Positions 16,488 to 24,830 of a stretch of 26,865 nucleotides of DNA are shown here, one piece after another. Position 1 is the stretch's first letter; every line of letters starts with the position of its first letter. Both the position numbers and the translations under genes were made by a program. The notes beneath the pieces are model-generated. The model saw only the letters and a program-made list of their open reading frames with translations, had not been told where the DNA came from and ran no database searches. The DNA comes from DATLYH01 sp035575035. Its GTDB lineage: Bacteria > Planctomycetota > Planctomycetia > Gemmatales > Gemmataceae. The DNA is taken from positions 1 through 26,865 of the forward strand of contig DATLYH010000161.1 in NCBI GenBank assembly GCA_035575035.1, read 5' to 3'.

Positions 16488-17357
16488 ATGCAAGATTTCT
16501 GGATCGCCGTTTTGGTCGGCATCGTCGAGGGGATCACCGAATTCCTCCCCATCAGCAGCACTGGGCACATGCTCCTGGTGGAGCAGGCCCTTGGCCTGGA
16601 GCTGGCAACGGACGAATTCTGGAAACTGTTCACCATCGTCATCCAGTTTGGCGCCATCCTCGCGGTCGTAGTCTACTATGGGTCCCGACTGCGCGAGCTG
16701 ACGGCCGACTTCCTCGCCCCGCGGCGACTCCTGGCGGACGAAAGCGCGGCAGGTGCTGCCAAATGCCGCGTGCCGCGTTGGCGACATCCGCTGGTCCTGG
16801 TGTTGGCGGCCGTCATCCCTGCGGGACTGGTCGGCGTCATCTTTAAGAAACCGATCGACCGGCTGATGGAGCATGCCTTGCCGATCGGTCTGGCCCTGAT
16901 CGCCGGCGCCGTCCTGATCGAGGTCATCGAACGGTTGTGCCAGGGCCGTGGCTGGGTTGAGGATATCTCGGGCGTCTCGCCGGGGCAGGCACTGGGCATC
17001 GGCGTGGCGCAAATCGCCAGTCTGGTGCCGGGCGTATCGCGCTCGGCCAGCACAATCATGGGCGGGATGCTGGTCGGCCTGCGGCTGAAGGCGGCCGCTG
17101 ACTTCTCCTTCCTGCTCAGCATTCCGACGATGGCCGCTGCGGCGCTGTACAGCCTGGTCAAGACCCGCGCCGCGATGGACCTGCATCGCTGGCTGGTCCT
17201 GGCCGTCGGCTTCGTCACCGCGTTCGTGGTAGCCTACGTGGTGGTCGCCTGGTTCCTGCATTATGTGCGCAGCCACAGTTTCCGTCTGTTCGTCGTTTAC
17301 CGGATTGTCCTGGGACTGGCCGTGATCGCAGCCTGGTACTGCGGCTGGCTGCACTGA
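16488..17357 (+). CDS. uppP: undecaprenyl-diphosphatase (UppP/BacA)
   Basis: The product is 289 residues with about eight membrane helices. It dephosphorylates undecaprenyl pyrophosphate to recycle the lipid carrier for cell-wall and envelope polysaccharide synthesis, and its overproduction gives bacitracin resistance. The first signature is EGITEFLPISSTGHM (14-28), with E14, E18 and H27 equivalent to E. coli E17, E21 and H30. The second is PGVSRSASTIMGG (181-193), with R185 equivalent to R174. Length is close to the family norm (about 270), with a slightly long hydrophilic loop at about 79-99. It lies between a sugar oxidoreductase and a sugar isomerase. The ribosome-binding site is weak (ttgga). 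Confidence 0.97.
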   Translation: MQDFWIAVLVGIVEGITEFLPISSTGHMLLVEQALGLELATDEFWKLFTIVIQFGAILAVVVYYGSRLRELTADFLAPRRLLADESAAGAAKCRVPRWRHPLVLVLAAVIPAGLVGVIFKKPIDRLMEHALPIGLALIAGAVLIEVIERLCQGRGWVEDISGVSPGQALGIGVAQIASLVPGVSRSASTIMGGMLVGLRLKAAADFSFLLSIPTMAAAALYSLVKTRAAMDLHRWLVLAVGFVTAFVVAYVVVAWFLHYVRSHSFRLFVVYRIVLGLAVIAAWYCGWLH

Positions 17358-17377
17358 GATTCTTGGGGAGGGTCGCC

Positions 17378-18283
17378 ATGCAGCTTGGATTCGTCAGCGC
17401 CATTCTGCCGGAGTTGTCGTTGGAAGAAGTACTGGCCTTCGCGGCCGATGAGGGGTTCGCCTGTGTGGAGTTGATGTGCTGGCCGCCTGGGGCCGCCGAC
17501 CGCCGTTACGCCGGCGTCACCCATATCGACGTGACCGCTTTCACCGACGAGCAAGCCGGCCGTATCCTCGACCTGGTGCAGCGCTACGGCGTGGCCATCT
17601 CCGGCCTGGGCTACTACCCCAACCCGCTCGACGCCGACGCCGCCCACCGTGAATTCGTCATCGGCCACCTGAAGAAGGTGATCAGCGCCGCTCCGCGGAT
17701 CAATGTCCGCCTGGTCAATACCTTCATCGGCCGGGACCATACTCGGTCGCTGGAAGCGAACTGGACGGTGCTCCGCACGGTTTGGCCCGACATCATCCGC
17801 CATGCCGAGGCGGAGGGGGTGAACATCGGCATCGAGAATTGCCCGATGTTGTTCTCGATGGACGAGTGGCCCGGGGGCAAAAACCTGGCCGTCTCGCCGT
17901 CGGTCTGGCAGGCGCTGTTGACCGAGATCCCCAGTCCCCACCTGGGGCTGAACTTCGACCCGTCCCATCTGGTCTGGCAGCACATCGACTATATCCGCTG
18001 TGTCCGCGACTTCGGCCCGCGGATCTTCCATGTCCATGCCAAGGACACCCGCATCGACCCGGACCGGCTGTATGCGGTGGGCATCCTCGGGCTGGGCTGG
18101 CACACGCCGAAGCTACCGGGCCTAGGCGACGTGCAGTGGGGACCGCTGTTCTCGGCCCTGACCGACGCCGGCTATCGGGGGGCGGTTTGTGTCGAGGTGG
18201 AGGACCGGGCCTACGAAGGCTCGCTCGACGACCGCAAGCGTGCCCTGCGGCAAAGCAAGCGGTTCCTGGAGCAGTGGGTGTGA
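17378..18283 (+). CDS. sugar phosphate isomerase/epimerase (xylose isomerase-like TIM barrel)
   Basis: The product is 301 residues of the AP endonuclease family 2 / D-tagatose 3-epimerase-like superfamily. Putative metal ligands are E153 (GIENCPM), D194 with H197 (LNFDPSHLVW), H218/H220 (FHVHAKDT) and E273 (VCVEVEDR). This matches the Glu-Asp-His-Glu set of the D-tagatose 3-epimerase family. The start ATG 17378 has GGGAGG six bases upstream; a TTG at 17363 in the same frame is rejected. It begins 20 bp after uppP, so it is probably in the same transcript as the oxidoreductase. In planctomycetes this enzyme class is often paired with Gfo/Idh oxidoreductases for sugar or inositol conversion. 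The specific substrate is unknown. Confidence 0.9.
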   Translation: MQLGFVSAILPELSLEEVLAFAADEGFACVELMCWPPGAADRRYAGVTHIDVTAFTDEQAGRILDLVQRYGVAISGLGYYPNPLDADAAHREFVIGHLKKVISAAPRINVRLVNTFIGRDHTRSLEANWTVLRTVWPDIIRHAEAEGVNIGIENCPMLFSMDEWPGGKNLAVSPSVWQALLTEIPSPHLGLNFDPSHLVWQHIDYIRCVRDFGPRIFHVHAKDTRIDPDRLYAVGILGLGWHTPKLPGLGDVQWGPLFSALTDAGYRGAVCVEVEDRAYEGSLDDRKRALRQSKRFLEQWV

Positions 18284-18343
18284 GCCGCTTGGTCTGAAAG
18301 CAGCAGACAGGTCGAGCGAACAGCCAAGCCGAGGATTTGAGAG

Positions 18344-18377
18344 TTTGGAGTACGGCGAGGGCTCGCCGTACTCCAAA
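18344..18377. repeat. 16-bp near-perfect palindrome (REP-like or terminator hairpin)
   Basis: tttggagtacggcgag (18344-18359) is followed after only two bases by its exact reverse complement at 18362-18377. It lies 61 bp after the sugar isomerase stop. The hairpin is strong but lacks a T tract (ttcccggg follows), so either RNA 3'-end stabilisation or a dispersed palindromic element fits better than an intrinsic terminator. Confidence 0.7.
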
Positions 18378-18514
18378 TTCCCGGGTCAACCACCGCTGCT
18401 TACCGGCCGCGGAAGGACAGACGATTCTTCGATAAGATCGCTCAAGAAACAGGTGCTCGTTACCACCAAAGCCACGGGTGACATCAGCAGAAGACCTCCA
18501 TCCGAATCTTTTCC

Positions 18515-18530
18515 TGGCACGATAAGAGCC
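18515..18530 (+). promoter_or_regulatory. candidate sigma-54 promoter upstream of the efflux cluster
   Basis: TGGCACG (18515-18521) matches the sigma-54 -24 element perfectly. The obligatory GC lies at 18528-18529, giving the required GG-N10-GC geometry. The two bases before GC are GA rather than TT. The predicted transcript start is near 18541, about 100 bases before the TolC-type gene. No upstream activator site was identified. Confidence 0.3.
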
Positions 18531-18644
18531 CTCCTTCCGATATAGAAGGGAGGAGCCGCAAGACCCTCGAACCGGGCGGGGCCGGCAGTTCTCCCCTGAT
18601 CGCCCGGTGCCCTGAGATCGGTCCGCGCTAATGGAGGCAATCGG

Positions 18645-20243
18645 ATGGCTCGCAGGCGCCGGCGCTGGTGGATGGTCCTCCTCCTCGGCAGCCTCGGCGG
18701 ATTCCTCGGTGTCGTGATGCCTCGTCCCGGGGCACATGGTCAGGAGGAGGCCCCGATGCCCGCGCCGCAGCATCCCGGCGCGGCGCCGGTGCCGCTCCGC
18801 CCGCCCGCGCCCACCCCCTACGACCGGCCGCTGCCGATCAACCTGCCTACGGCGCTCCAGCTGGCCGGCGTCCGGCCGCTTGACATCGCTGCCGCGTCGG
18901 AGCGCATCCGCGCCGCCGCTGCGCAGCTCCAGGCCGCCCGGGTGCTGTGGCTGCCGACGATCTACCTGGGGACCGACTATGCCCGCCACGATGGGCAGAT
19001 CCAGCGCATCGAGGGGGATGTCTTCACCACCAGCCGCAGTTCGTTCATGGTGGGGGGCGGGCCCAGCGCCGTCTTCGCGCTGAGCGAGGCGATCTTTGCA
19101 CCGCTGGCGGCCCGGCAAGTGATCCGCGCCCGCGAGGCCGACTGGCAGGCCGCCGCCAACAACAGTCTGCTCGCCGTGGCCGAGGCCTACTTCAACGTGC
19201 AGCAGGCGCGTGGCGAGCTGGCCGGCGCCCTGGACACAGCGCGCCGGGCCGAGGAACTGGTCCGCCGCGCCGAGCAGCTGGCCCCGGGACTGGCCCCCCC
19301 CGTCGAGGTGGTGCGGGCCCGCACCGAGCTGGCCCGCCGTCGCCAGCAGGTCGAGTCGGCCCGCGAACGCTGGCGCACTGCCAGTGCCGAGCTCGGGCGC
19401 GTTCTCCGCCTGGACTACGGCGTTCTCGTCGAGCCGCTCGAACCGCCCCACCTCCAGGTGACCCTGCTGGCGCCCCATCAGAGTGTCGATGACCTGATCG
19501 CGATCGGCCTGGTCAACCGGCCCGAGCTGGCGGCCCAGCAGGCGCTCGTCCAGGCCACGCTGCTACGTCTGCGGCAAGAGAAGCTGCGGCCGCTGGTGCC
19601 AAGCGTGCTGCTGCGCGGCAACGCCACCAACCCGGCCGGCACTCTGGCCGCGGGCCTGTTCGGCGGCGGCATCAACGACAACCTGAGCAATTTCAACGGC
19701 CGGAGCGACTTCGATATTCAGGTGCTATGGGAATTGCAGAACCTGGGCATCGGCAACCGCGCCCGCGTGGAGGAGCGCCGGGCCGAGCAGCGGCTGGCGC
19801 TGATCGAGCTGTTCCGCATCCAGGACCGGGTGGCGGCCGACGTCGCCCAGGCCCATGCGCAGCTGGCGGCGGCGGCGGCCCGGCTGGGTGAGGCCGAGAG
19901 CGGCCTCCGCGACGCGGTCGATTCGATGAACAAGAACTTCGAGGGCCTCGGCCAGACCCGCCGCGCCGGCGAGTTGCTCCTTTTGGTGATCCGGCCGCAA
20001 GAGGCGGTGGCCGCCCTGGGGCAGCTGGCGCAGGCGTACAACGATTACTACGGCGCCGTCGGCGACTACAACCGGGCTCAGTTCCGCCTCTACCGCGCCC
20101 TCGGCCAACCCGCGCAGTTCGTTACCCATTCAAACGTCGCCGATGCGCCCCCGGACTGTCCCACGGCTCCCGGCTCGGCGGAGACCGCTGCCCCGGAGCC
20201 GGCTCCCGTCTCCATCGGTCGATTGATCCTGCTGAAACGCTAA
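18645..20243 (+). CDS. TolC-family outer membrane efflux protein
   Basis: The product is 532 residues. A very basic N-terminus (MARRRRRWW) and a hydrophobic signal segment (MVLLLGSLGGFLGVVM) are followed by a proline-rich linker (about 38-65). The outer membrane efflux protein repeats come next: LPTALQLAGVRPLDIAAASERIRAAAAQLQAARVLWLPTIYLG (about 68-110), long alpha-helical coiled-coil segments (AVAEAYFNVQQARGEL; RVEERRAEQRLALIELFRIQDRVAADVAQAHAQLAAA), and the NRPELAAQQALVQATLLRLRQEKLRPLVPSVLL stretch typical of the second repeat. It should form the trimeric exit duct for the RND permease and adaptor encoded downstream. GGAGG lies eight bases before the ATG. A 123-bp gap separates it from the PadR gene. 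Confidence 0.93.
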   Translation: MARRRRRWWMVLLLGSLGGFLGVVMPRPGAHGQEEAPMPAPQHPGAAPVPLRPPAPTPYDRPLPINLPTALQLAGVRPLDIAAASERIRAAAAQLQAARVLWLPTIYLGTDYARHDGQIQRIEGDVFTTSRSSFMVGGGPSAVFALSEAIFAPLAARQVIRAREADWQAAANNSLLAVAEAYFNVQQARGELAGALDTARRAEELVRRAEQLAPGLAPPVEVVRARTELARRRQQVESARERWRTASAELGRVLRLDYGVLVEPLEPPHLQVTLLAPHQSVDDLIAIGLVNRPELAAQQALVQATLLRLRQEKLRPLVPSVLLRGNATNPAGTLAAGLFGGGINDNLSNFNGRSDFDIQVLWELQNLGIGNRARVEERRAEQRLALIELFRIQDRVAADVAQAHAQLAAAAARLGEAESGLRDAVDSMNKNFEGLGQTRRAGELLLLVIRPQEAVAALGQLAQAYNDYYGAVGDYNRAQFRLYRALGQPAQFVTHSNVADAPPDCPTAPGSAETAAPEPAPVSIGRLILLKR

Positions 20244-20307
20244 GGCGTCCGTCATCACCTCCCTCTCTCCAAGCATTCGCAACCTCCTTCCTACCCGCCG
20301 AAACCGC

Positions 20308-20336
20308 TTGCCCCTTGCCCGCAGTCTCGCTACACT
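20308..20336 (+). promoter_or_regulatory. candidate sigma-70-type promoter for the padR-led genes
   Basis: TTGCCC (20308-20313) and TACACT (20331-20336) are 17 bp apart, each matching four of six consensus bases. The predicted start is about 24 bases before the PadR ATG. If real, the regulator, cupredoxin, permease and adaptor can be transcribed apart from the TolC gene, and PadR could repress its own operon here. Confidence 0.3.
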
Positions 20337-20366
20337 AGTCGAAACCCGACATCGGAGTAAGACAGC

Positions 20367-20777
20367 ATGGCCGACGATCCGATTACCCGGCACTTTTTCA
20401 ACGGCTTCATTCGCTTGCACATCCTGTATCATGCGGCGAAGGAGCCGACCTACGGCGCCGAGATCACCGAAGAGCTGGTCCGCCACGGCTACCGGCTCAG
20501 TCAGGGAACTCTCTATCCGACCCTGCATGCCCTTGAAGCGCTGGGCTACCTGCGCTGCGAGACCCGCTTTGTGCAGGGGCGCCGGCGGAAGTACTACCGG
20601 GCCACGGCTGCCGGCCGCTCAGTCCTGGCCGAAGCCCGCCAGAAGCTCCAGGAACTGGTCGCCGAGATCCTGGAAGACCACGACGAGCCTTTCCAGGCCA
20701 TCAAGCAAAAACGCCGCCAGCAGGAAAGGACCGGCCGCTCTCCTTCGCGCCGCCGGCACTCCACCCCGCCCGCCTAA
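20367..20777 (+). CDS. PadR-family transcriptional regulator
   Basis: The product is 136 residues. The winged helix-turn-helix of PadR covers about 12-85: FIRLHILYHAAKEPTYGAEI, then LVRHGYRLSQGTLYPTLHALEALGYLR, then RRKYYRATAAGRSVLAEARQKLQELV. A short helix for dimerisation follows, then a basic, disordered tail (KQKRRQQERTGRSPSRRR). PadR proteins are mostly repressors that sense small molecules and often sit beside efflux genes. It is 22 bp upstream of the cupredoxin gene, so it probably controls the cupredoxin-RND-adaptor genes. GGAG lies upstream of the ATG. Confidence 0.92.
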   Translation: MADDPITRHFFNGFIRLHILYHAAKEPTYGAEITEELVRHGYRLSQGTLYPTLHALEALGYLRCETRFVQGRRRKYYRATAAGRSVLAEARQKLQELVAEILEDHDEPFQAIKQKRRQQERTGRSPSRRRHSTPPA

Positions 20778-20799
20778 CGACTGAGCCGAGGATTGCACC

Positions 20800-21498
20800 A
20801 TGCGAACCCCGCCGGCCTGGTTCTCCCTGTTGGCCTGCTTGCTGGTCGGAACCCCGGCCCTGGCCGAGAAAACCGGCGCCATTACCGGTGTCGTCCGCTA
20901 CACCGGCCCGGTGCCGCCGCCGGAGGAAATCCTTACCACCGAGGGGGGCATCGTCCGGCACCGCGACCTGATCGTCGATCCTCAAACCAAGGGGCTCCGC
21001 TATGTGGTCGCGGTTCTGGAAAACGCCCCCGCCCAACCCAAGCTGACCAAGGCGACCCCGGTGCTCGTCGATCAGCGCGATATGGTCTTCGTGCCGCGTG
21101 TTGTGGCGGTGCAGCATGGCCAGGCCGTTCGCTTCGACAACAGCGACAGCTGCAACCACAGTGTCATGGCCAGCTCGACCGTCGCGGCAAACCAGTTCAA
21201 TGTCTTCGTTTCCAACGGCCAGCCGTTTGACTACACCTTCGAGCCGCAACGGCACCCAGTGCAGATCGGCTGCTCGTTGCACGCCTGGATGCGGGCCTGG
21301 GTCTATGTGGTGCCGCACCCCTGGTTCGCGGTGTCCGATGAACAGGGCCGCTTCCGGATCAACGCGGTGCCGCCCGGCAAGTACACCCTCTGGCTGCGCC
21401 ACCCGGACACCGGCTTGCAGGAGCGCCGCGCAGTCGAGGTCCAGCCCGGTAAGACCCTGGAGTTGACCATCGAGTGGAGAAAGGTCGATCAGCGATGA
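20800..21498 (+). CDS. secreted cupredoxin-like protein with C-terminal carboxypeptidase-regulatory-like domain
   Basis: The product is 232 residues. A signal peptide (to about A22) precedes a beta-sandwich with a complete type-1 copper ligand set: H120 in SCNHSVM, then C158-x2-H161-x2-M164 in GCSLHAWMRA, the plastocyanin/azurin pattern. Residues about 172-230 (AVSDEQGRFRINAVPPGKYTLWLRHPD) resemble a carboxypeptidase regulatory-like fold. It should bind copper in the periplasm, either as an electron carrier or a copper-binding partner. Its TGA overlaps the ATG of the RND permease gene (ATGA at 21495-21498), so the two are probably translationally coupled. This is unusual company for an RND pump and suggests copper-linked efflux or sensing; that link is inference. 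Confidence 0.85.
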   Translation: MRTPPAWFSLLACLLVGTPALAEKTGAITGVVRYTGPVPPPEEILTTEGGIVRHRDLIVDPQTKGLRYVVAVLENAPAQPKLTKATPVLVDQRDMVFVPRVVAVQHGQAVRFDNSDSCNHSVMASSTVAANQFNVFVSNGQPFDYTFEPQRHPVQIGCSLHAWMRAWVYVVPHPWFAVSDEQGRFRINAVPPGKYTLWLRHPDTGLQERRAVEVQPGKTLELTIEWRKVDQR

Positions 21499-24400
21499 AC
21501 CCCGTTGTCTTCGCGCTGCGGCATCCCATCACCGTCATGGTGGCGATGATCGGCCTGGTAGTGGGCAGCATCTTGGCCGTCAGCCGCATGAAGGTGGACA
21601 TCTTCCCCAGCCTGAACCTGCCGGTGATTTACGTCTGCCAGCCCTACAGCGGCATGGACCCGGCCCAGATGGAGGGGCTGCTCACCTACTACTACGAGTA
21701 CCACTTCCTGTACATCAACGGCATCCACCACGTGGAATCGAAGAACATCCAGGGCCTGGCCCTGATGAAGCTCTTCTTCCACCCCGGCACCGACATGGCC
21801 CAGGCCATGGCCGAGACCATCCAGTATGTCAATCGCTCGCGGGCCTTCATGCCGCCGGGGACCGTCGGGCCGTTCGTCATGCGCTTCGACACCGGCAGCG
21901 TACCGGTCGGCTACCTGGTGTTCTCCAGCGAAACCCGGAGCATCAAGGACATCCAGGACTTGGCCCTGAACCGCGTTCGGCCGATGTTTGCCAGCCTGCC
22001 GGGCGTCTCGGCCCCACCGCCGTTCGGCGGCAGTGCCCGGACCATCGTGATTCGCACCGACCCGGACCGCCTGCGGGCCTACAACGTCTCGCCCGAGGAG
22101 GTGATCGCCGCCCTCACCACGGGCAACACCATCAGTCCATCGGGCAACATCCGGGTCAAGGACCGGATGCCCATCGTGCCCGCCAACGCCATGGTGGTAC
22201 AGCCCCGCGAGCTGGGCAACATCCCCCTCCGCCCCGGCGCGAGCGTCTACCTTCGCGACCTGGGCGTTATCGAGGACAGCACCGACATCCCGACCGGCTA
22301 CGCCCTGGTGAACGGCCGCCGGGCCGTTTACATCCTGGTCACCAAACGGGCCGAGGCCTCGACCGTCGAGGTGGTCAAGGAAGTGAAAGCGAACCTGCCC
22401 CGGATGCAGGAGGCCATCCCCGAGGACATCAAGGTCAGCTTCGAGTTTGATCAGTCCCCCTATGTCACGGGGGCCATCGCCGGCGTGGGCCTGGAGGGAT
22501 TGCTCGGCGCCTTCCTCACCGGCCTGATGGTGTTCCTTTTCCTGCACGACTGGCGGAGCGTGATCGTGGTCGTGCTTAACATTCCGTTCGCGCTGCTCAG
22601 CGCGGTTGTGGCCTTGTGGCTGACCGGGCAGACGATCAACCTGATGACGCTGGGCGGCCTGGCGCTGGCGGTCGGCATCCTGGTGGACGAGGCAACCGTC
22701 GCGGTCGAGAACATCCACACCCAAATGGAGAAGACCGGCTCGCTGGCCCGGGCGGTGCGGCGGGGCATTGATGAGACCCTCGTCCCCCGCCTGCTGGCGA
22801 TGCTCTGCATCGTGGCGGTCTTCTTACCGTCGTTTTTCATGCAGGGGGCGGCCCAGGCCCTGTTCGTACCGCTGTCGCTGGCGGTCGGCTTTGCGATGGC
22901 GGCCAGCTACTTGCTCTCCAATACCTTCGTGCCGGTGCTGTCGGTCTGGCTGCTGCGGCATCACGCTCCGGCCCACGGGCCGCGGCCGGTGGGCCTCTTC
23001 GCGCGGTTCCGCGACGCTTACGCCGGAGTGGTCCGTCAGGCGGTGCGCTGGCGCTGGGCCTTGGTGCCGGCCTACGTCGTCATTGCCGGGCTTATCATCG
23101 GGCTGGCGGGCAGCCAGGTGGGGCGGGAGATCTTCCCCAAGGTGGATGCCGGCCAGTTCCAGCTGCGGCTGCGGGCGCCGACCGGAACCCGCATCGAGCG
23201 CACCGAGGAGATCGCCCAGCAGGCACTGACAATCATCAAGGACAAGGTGGGGCCGGAGAACGTCGCCATCTCGCTGGGCTACGTCGGCGTGGTGCCGTCG
23301 AGCTATCCCATCAACGGCGTTTACCAGTGGATGAGCGGCCCCGAGGAAGCGGTCATGCGGGTGGCCCTGAAGCGCGGCAGCGGCATCGACACCGAGGAGT
23401 TGAAAGAACAGCTTCGCGCAGAACTCCCCCGGCGTCTGGCGGAGTGGCTTCGTCCCAAACTAGTCGCGGAGGGGTTCACTACCGAGGAAGTGGAGGAACG
23501 CGTGCGCGGCTTGAAGCTCTCCTTCGAGCCAGCCGACATCGTCAATGCGGTGATGAGCTTCGGGGCGCCGACGCCGATCGAGGTTGTGGTGAGCGGCCCC
23601 AACTTCGCCGACAACCGCGCCCACGCCGAGAAAGTGCGGCAGGAGCTGGCCAAGATCCCCTCCCTCCGCGATCTCCAGTTTGCCCAGCCGCTGGATTACC
23701 CGACCGTCGAGGTCAAGATCGACCGCGAACTGGCCGGGCGGAGCGGCCTGACGGTGGACAACGTTGCCCGCTCCCTGGTCGCGGCGACGGCCTCCAGCCG
23801 GTTCGTCGTCCCCAACTACTGGCGCGATCCCGCAACCGGCATCGGCTACCAGGTGCAGGTCGAAATCCCCATCGGACGAATGAATTCGCCCAAGGAGGTG
23901 GGCCTGGTGCCGATCAAGCACGCTCCCCTGGCCTCTTCCTCGGGGGGTGAAGGGGACAGGGTGTTGCTCCAGGATGTGGCCCAAGTAGAGGAAGGCACCA
24001 TGCCGGGGGAATACGACCGCTACAACATGCGGCGGCTGGTAAGCATGACGGCCAACATTTACGGCGAGGACCTGGGGCGGGTGGCGGGCCGAATCAAGCA
24101 GGCGTTGCAAGCGGCCGGCGAGCCGCCGCGCGGCGTGCAGGTCGATGTCCGGGGCCAGGTGGAGCCGATGCAGCAGATGTTCGGCGGCCTGGGGGGCGGC
24201 TCATGGCTCAGCGGCCTGACCCTCGGCCTGGGCATGGCCGTGCTGGTCATCTTCCTTTTGCTGGCCGCCTACTTCCAGTCGTTCCGGCTGGCCTTTGTGA
24301 CCATCACCACAGCCCCCGCAGTGATCGCCGGCGTCGCCCTGGCCCTGCTGGTCACCGGCACGACCCTTAACATTCAGTCATTCATGGGGGCGATCATGGC

Positions 24401-24779
24401 CATCGGCGTGGCGACGGCGAACGCCATCCTGCTGCTGACCTTTGCGGAGCGCAGCCGGCGGGCGGGCGACCCGGCCGGCGAGGCCGCTGTGGAAGGCGCC
24501 CGGAGCCGGCTGCGCCCGATCCTCATGACCAGCTTCGCCATGATCGCCGGCATGATCCCGATGGCCCTGGCCCTGGGCGAAGGGGGACAGCAGGTGGCCC
24601 CCCTCGGCCGAGCGGTCATCGGCGGGTTGGGGGCGGCCACGATTGCCACCCTTCTCATCCTGCCGTGCATTTTCGCCGCTGTGCAGGGCCGGAGCAGCAC
24701 CCGCTCCGTGTCGCTCGACGCCGACGACCCTGAAAGTCCTCACTTTGATCGGGGCCAACCTGCCACGGCTCAGGCGTAG
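21495..24779 (+). CDS. RND-family efflux permease (AcrB/CusA superfamily)
   Basis: The product is 1094 residues, the usual RND size. It has the expected order: TM1 (about 10-30, HPITVMVAMIGLVVGSILAV), DIFPSLNLPVIYV, a large periplasmic loop, TM2-6 (about 330-480), a second loop and TM7-12. In TM4 the proton-relay aspartates of AcrB (D407/D408) correspond to D398 and E399 in GILVDEATVAVENIH. In TM10 the position of AcrB K940 is A975 in GVATANAILLLTF. This differs from drug pumps such as AcrB, and the substrate class cannot be assigned with confidence. The start ATG 21495 overlaps the upstream stop; an upstream in-frame start at 21474 is rejected because it lies inside the cupredoxin gene. The adaptor gene begins 51 bp downstream. 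Confidence 0.95.
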   Translation: MNPVVFALRHPITVMVAMIGLVVGSILAVSRMKVDIFPSLNLPVIYVCQPYSGMDPAQMEGLLTYYYEYHFLYINGIHHVESKNIQGLALMKLFFHPGTDMAQAMAETIQYVNRSRAFMPPGTVGPFVMRFDTGSVPVGYLVFSSETRSIKDIQDLALNRVRPMFASLPGVSAPPPFGGSARTIVIRTDPDRLRAYNVSPEEVIAALTTGNTISPSGNIRVKDRMPIVPANAMVVQPRELGNIPLRPGASVYLRDLGVIEDSTDIPTGYALVNGRRAVYILVTKRAEASTVEVVKEVKANLPRMQEAIPEDIKVSFEFDQSPYVTGAIAGVGLEGLLGAFLTGLMVFLFLHDWRSVIVVVLNIPFALLSAVVALWLTGQTINLMTLGGLALAVGILVDEATVAVENIHTQMEKTGSLARAVRRGIDETLVPRLLAMLCIVAVFLPSFFMQGAAQALFVPLSLAVGFAMAASYLLSNTFVPVLSVWLLRHHAPAHGPRPVGLFARFRDAYAGVVRQAVRWRWALVPAYVVIAGLIIGLAGSQVGREIFPKVDAGQFQLRLRAPTGTRIERTEEIAQQALTIIKDKVGPENVAISLGYVGVVPSSYPINGVYQWMSGPEEAVMRVALKRGSGIDTEELKEQLRAELPRRLAEWLRPKLVAEGFTTEEVEERVRGLKLSFEPADIVNAVMSFGAPTPIEVVVSGPNFADNRAHAEKVRQELAKIPSLRDLQFAQPLDYPTVEVKIDRELAGRSGLTVDNVARSLVAATASSRFVVPNYWRDPATGIGYQVQVEIPIGRMNSPKEVGLVPIKHAPLASSSGGEGDRVLLQDVAQVEEGTMPGEYDRYNMRRLVSMTANIYGEDLGRVAGRIKQALQAAGEPPRGVQVDVRGQVEPMQQMFGGLGGGSWLSGLTLGLGMAVLVIFLLLAAYFQSFRLAFVTITTAPAVIAGVALALLVTGTTLNIQSFMGAIMAIGVATANAILLLTFAERSRRAGDPAGEAAVEGARSRLRPILMTSFAMIAGMIPMALALGEGGQQVAPLGRAVIGGLGAATIATLLILPCIFAAVQGRSSTRSVSLDADDPESPHFDRGQPATAQA

Positions 24780-24830
24780 GACGGAACCTCGCTGACCGAG
24801 AGACCAAGCGTACCGAATCGAGAGGGAACC

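Noticed and set aside
14088..17354. A 1088-codon open frame on the minus strand
   Set aside because: It lies antisense to the zinc-ribbon, oxidoreductase and uppP genes, all of which carry clear family motifs. Its translation is Gln/His/Arg-rich with no recognisable domain, as expected for the shadow frame of GC-rich genes.
17793..19478. A 561-codon minus-strand open frame
   Set aside because: It spans the ends of the isomerase and TolC-type genes and the gap between them in antisense; no domain was recognised.
21495..24779. Naming the permease cusA on the basis of the copper protein next door
   Set aside because: The TM4 motif is VDEATV rather than the CusA-type motif, and the methionine export residues were not identified, so a copper-exporter name would be guesswork.
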